This document shows, in pieces, positions 5,522 to 7,891 of a DNA stretch of 7,891 nt (positions are counted from its first letter, which is position 1; each line of letters begins with the position of its first letter). Source of the stretch: Propionibacteriaceae bacterium (GTDB lineage: Bacteria; Actinomycetota; Actinomycetes; Propionibacteriales; Propionibacteriaceae); the NCBI GenBank assembly GCA_025923975.1, contig JAICEV010000153.1, positions 1 to 7,891 of the forward strand. Reading direction: 5' to 3'. The notes beneath the pieces were generated by a model. The model saw nothing but the letters and a program-made list of their open reading frames with translations. It made no database searches and was not told the DNA's origin. The position numbers and the translations under genes were made by a program.

Positions 5522-6816
5522 TGATCACTTCCAGTTCCGACACGCGGAGGGAAGCGAGTCAACGCGGCCACTCCATTCGTCGAGCAGTGATCATGATCAT
5601 TGCGGCGGTCGGTGTCAGTGTGCTGGCTGCTGTGATCATGATCTGGTTCGCCGGTGTCACCGGGTCGGTGCTGTGGACCGTGGTCGCTGGGCTGCTTGCC
5701 GCGCTGCTGGCATCGTTGATCATCGGGCTGCTGCTGCGGCGCGATGTCTTCGGACCGCTCATGGTGTTCGGCCTCGCGGCATTGTTCAGTCTGACCTGGC
5801 TCTATCCAGGCTTCGGTAGTGTGCGCCCGGATCCAGTCGCGGGGATTGAGTGGGTCACCCGGCCGGACGGCTCGCAGCTGGCGTTGCATGTCACCCGCGC
5901 ATCCGCGCCGACCGAGCCGCCCATGATCGCTGTCCACGGCGGGCCTGGAGTGGCCGACATGGCACATGATGCGCCCGCCTTTGCAGCACTGGCGACCGAC
6001 CGGGATGTCTACGTCTATGACCGGGTCGGTACAGGTACATCCACCCGGCTGGCTGATCCGACTGGATACACCACGGCACGGGAGGTGCAGGACCTGGAGG
6101 CGGTCCGGGTGCACACCGGCGCATCGCGAGTCGTGCTGCACGGCCATTCTTGGGGGATCCTCATTGCGGTGGCCTACGCGCAAGAACATCCTGACCGTGT
6201 TGCGGCCCTAGTGCTCAGCGCACCGGGTGAGCTGCCTCTTGATGGAGCGCAACCCGTGCCGGGTGACCTGACCACCCGCCTGGATGGTGGCCAAAAAGCC
6301 CAGCTCTATCTGCGGCTGATGCGGCCGCGAAATGTCTTCACGTACGCGCTGACGTCGGCGGATGCACGAGTAGCACACAGCTTGGCCGGAGATCGGGAGA
6401 TGGATAGGCGGTTCAGACTCATCTATCGCGAGTCGACGCCGGCGCTATTCTGCGACGCACATCTGGTGGATCGGGTGGGAACCACCAGCCTTGGTTACTA
6501 CGCCCATTACGTGCCACAACTGCATCCGGATCCGGCTGACGAACCCCTCGACCTGCAGCGGCTCGCCATGATCAAAGCTCCGGTGCTGGTGATCAAGCCG
6601 GCTTGCGACTACCTGCCATGGTCCAGCCTCCCCGGCTACCAACGTGCGTTCCCGCAGAGTCAGTTCGTCATGGTGCCTGGTGCTGGCCATGTCGCCTACT
6701 TGGAGCAACCAGCGCTGTACACCAGCCTCGTCAACTCCTTCCTCGCCGGCCAGCGGCTCCCGCTACCGACGATCGATGTAAACACCGTCCCAGAGGCCTA
6801 CCACGGGACCCAGTGA
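5521..6816 (+). CDS. Membrane-anchored alpha/beta hydrolase, proline iminopeptidase-like (S33)
   Basis: 431 residues from ATG 5521. The N-terminus holds three predicted membrane helices (about 22-44, 49-72, 77-95), then an alpha/beta-hydrolase domain, probably outside the membrane. Catalytic features are complete: oxyanion element HGGPG (139-143), nucleophile elbow GHSWG (208-212, Ser210), acid D363 in VLVIKPACDYLPW, and H390 in VPGAGHVAYLEQP. HGGPG plus GHSWG is the signature of prolyl iminopeptidases and relatives (peptidase family S33), which release N-terminal residues or cleave small amides/esters. The actual substrate is unknown, and the membrane anchor is unusual for the classical cytosolic enzyme. 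It is coupled to the upstream SgcJ-like gene by a TGATG overlap, suggesting a shared pathway with it and the ABM protein. It ends 3 bp short of the convergent oxidase stop. Codon use matches the neighbours. Confidence 0.88.
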   Translation: MITSSSDTRREASQRGHSIRRAVIMIIAAVGVSVLAAVIMIWFAGVTGSVLWTVVAGLLAALLASLIIGLLLRRDVFGPLMVFGLAALFSLTWLYPGFGSVRPDPVAGIEWVTRPDGSQLALHVTRASAPTEPPMIAVHGGPGVADMAHDAPAFAALATDRDVYVYDRVGTGTSTRLADPTGYTTAREVQDLEAVRVHTGASRVVLHGHSWGILIAVAYAQEHPDRVAALVLSAPGELPLDGAQPVPGDLTTRLDGGQKAQLYLRLMRPRNVFTYALTSADARVAHSLAGDREMDRRFRLIYRESTPALFCDAHLVDRVGTTSLGYYAHYVPQLHPDPADEPLDLQRLAMIKAPVLVIKPACDYLPWSSLPGYQRAFPQSQFVMVPGAGHVAYLEQPALYTSLVNSFLAGQRLPLPTIDVNTVPEAYHGTQ

Positions 6817-6819
6817 GTC

Positions 6820-7891
6820 TCACTTGGCCCGAGCAACGGTGAAGCTGAACATCATGCCGCTCTGCATGTGCTCGGCAATGTGGCAATGCGCCATCCACAG
6901 ACCTGGGTTGGTGACGTCGAACAGAATGTCCACGGTTTGGCCGGTGCGCACCAGCACCGTGTCCTTCCACACCAGATTGGGCTCGACAACTTGGTCGCGG
7001 GCCAGCACCAGGAACCGGCCGGCGCCGTGAAGGTGGAAGGGATGGTGCATGGGGTGGTCGGAATCCATCTCGTTGACGAGCCGGATCTTGATCCGCTGCC
7101 CGACGCTGAACTGCCAGTCGATCACCGGGCTGTCGACGCTGGCGGTGCGATCGAGAAACCTCCAGTGCATGTTGGCGGTGGTAGTCAGCCGGTTGACTTC
7201 GACCATGGTGTCTTCCCACTCAATGCCAACATCGGCAGCATCGCTCGCGTGCGCGGCATGCTCATGATGCATCCCCATGTGGTTGCTGTCGGACTCGACC
7301 GGGAGCAGCTTCATTCCGCATTTCGGGCAGCGGCCGGGCTGCTCGCTGGTGACCTCCGGATGCATAGGGCAGGCGTAGCTGACCGGTTCCGCGGTTTCAG
7401 CTGCAGCTGACGGGTCATCCATCCGGGCGACCATTGCCAGGGTCTTGTCGGGCGGCGCAGCCAGCCAGCGCTCCAGCTGTTGCCGTTCGGTCTGCAACTC
7501 TGGGGCGGTTCGCAGCTCCTGAAACTTCCGCGCTGCCTGTGACGGTGCGGCTGGCTGGTCGCTCACCTGCACGCTGGCAAGCCGATATGTCCGGTCGGGC
7601 GTCTGGTGCTGCAGCGTCAGCTCACCGCCGGGATGCTCGACCAGCACGTCGGCCACGACCCGCTCCGACGGACTCAGCAGCACCTGATCGATGAACTCCT
7701 CATGCTCGACTCGGCCGCCGTCCCCGCCAACCAGTTTCATCCGTGCCCCCGGCAGCCTCACGCTGAGGACCCGGGTGCTGGCGGTGTTCGTCAGCCACAA
7801 CCGAACCACCTCGCCTACTCGCCAGGTCAGACGCGGATCGGTTCGCCGCCTACCAGAAATACGTTGCCAAAGCGACCCATCGCCGCGTACG
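6820..7891 (-). CDS. Multicopper oxidase with inserted heavy-metal-binding domain; 5' part outside the window, frameshifted
   Basis: The C-terminal part of a periplasmic/cell-surface copper-dependent oxidase, likely for copper detoxification or phenol/metal oxidation. In the main frame (7809 to the stop at 6820-6822, 329 residues) it has a middle cupredoxin domain (LPGARMKLVGGDGGRVEHEE to about residue 85), a linker, then a heavy-metal-binding module YACPMHPEV...GRCPKCGMKLLP (145-170). A Met/His-rich run NHMGMHHEHAAH (176-187) follows, and then the last cupredoxin with the copper ligands HPMHHPFHLHG (252-262) and HCHIAEHMQSGM (308-319), with Met319 in the type-1 axial position. The GTG at 7809 is not a true start: family sequence continues upstream. 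At 7842-7843 the frame breaks. Upstream bases encode YAAMGRFGNVFLVGGE in another frame that ends at a TGA (7827-7829), whereas TDPRLTWRVGEV continues into the main frame. One missing A (T on the plus strand) explains it. Confidence 0.88.
   Translation of the reverse strand, partial: VRGDGSLWQRISGRRRTDPRLTWRVGEVVRLWLTNTASTRVLSVRLPGARMKLVGGDGGRVEHEEFIDQVLLSPSERVVADVLVEHPGGELTLQHQTPDRTYRLASVQVSDQPAAPSQAARKFQELRTAPELQTERQQLERWLAAPPDKTLAMVARMDDPSAAAETAEPVSYACPMHPEVTSEQPGRCPKCGMKLLPVESDSNHMGMHHEHAAHASDAADVGIEWEDTMVEVNRLTTTANMHWRFLDRTASVDSPVIDWQFSVGQRIKIRLVNEMDSDHPMHHPFHLHGAGRFLVLARDQVVEPNLVWKDTVLVRTGQTVDILFDVTNPGLWMAHCHIAEHMQSGMMFSFTVARAK
7297..7377 (-). other. Heavy-metal-binding (YHS-like, Cys/His) module inside the multicopper oxidase
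   Basis: The encoded segment has the CPMHPEV-x9-CPKCGMKL pattern of the short heavy-metal-binding domain found in copper and silver efflux proteins and P-type ATPases. Metal-binding residues visible are the Cys of CPMHP, His150, both Cys of CPKCG and the Met residues. It lies between the middle and last cupredoxin domains and is followed by a Met/His-rich linker, suggesting that it supplies or senses copper. Confidence 0.8.

Noticed and set aside
5588..5643. Repeated GTGATCATGATC (palindromic TGATCATGATCA) as an operator
   Set aside because: Both copies encode the same VIMI in the first membrane helix of the hydrolase; coding repetition is a simpler explanation.
5140..6189. Long minus-strand open frame opposite the SgcJ-like and hydrolase genes
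   Set aside because: Rich in Arg, His and Gln with no domain, while the plus strand has two complete recognisable proteins.

Overview
The window reads as chromosomal DNA from a high-GC actinobacterium, most likely Mycobacterium or a close mycolic-acid relative. The reasons are strong G/C third-position bias, frequent GTG starts, a mycoredoxin (CGYC glutaredoxin confined to actinobacteria), a NagA of the length I recall for mycobacteria, a DUF4383 membrane protein and a SigF-type promoter (GTTT-N15-GGGTAT). No rRNA, tRNA, CRISPR array or complete insertion sequence was seen.

Left part (1-1579): an unassigned leader with a SigF-like promoter drives a small conserved membrane protein (256-813). 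It is followed by a DUF4383 membrane protein (897-1352) whose centre is scrambled by three small frame changes that cancel out, and then a 227-bp stretch with no convincing gene.

Middle (1580-4412): the most notable gene is at 1580-2587, a homologue of the alpha-glutamyl/putrescinyl thymine pyrophosphorylase / HMUDK-helical family of DNA base hypermodification proteins. It stands alone, with no kinase, hydroxymethylase or phage gene beside it. Mycoredoxin-1 follows on the same strand. Next, on the minus strand, is the wreck of a small membrane-protein gene (matching head and tail, middle deleted, frames no longer agreeing), then nagA (N-acetylglucosamine-6-phosphate deacetylase) with all its metal ligands.

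Right part (4413-7891): a divergent region carries a perfect 11-bp inverted repeat. It leads into a three-gene set on the plus strand: an ABM-fold monooxygenase-like protein, a SgcJ/EcaC NTF2-like protein, and a membrane-anchored S33 alpha/beta hydrolase joined to the NTF2 gene by a TGATG overlap. Facing it, with 3 bp between stop codons, is a multicopper oxidase with a heavy-metal-binding (YHS-like) module and a His/Met-rich linker ahead of its last cupredoxin domain. It runs off the window and carries a probable 1-bp frameshift near the edge.

The genes do not form one obvious pathway. Themes are envelope and stress proteins, thiol redox, amino-sugar recycling, a small-molecule enzyme operon and copper handling. 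Three loci show frame damage at or near short repeats, which is either genuine gene decay or a sequencing/assembly artefact; reads would decide.
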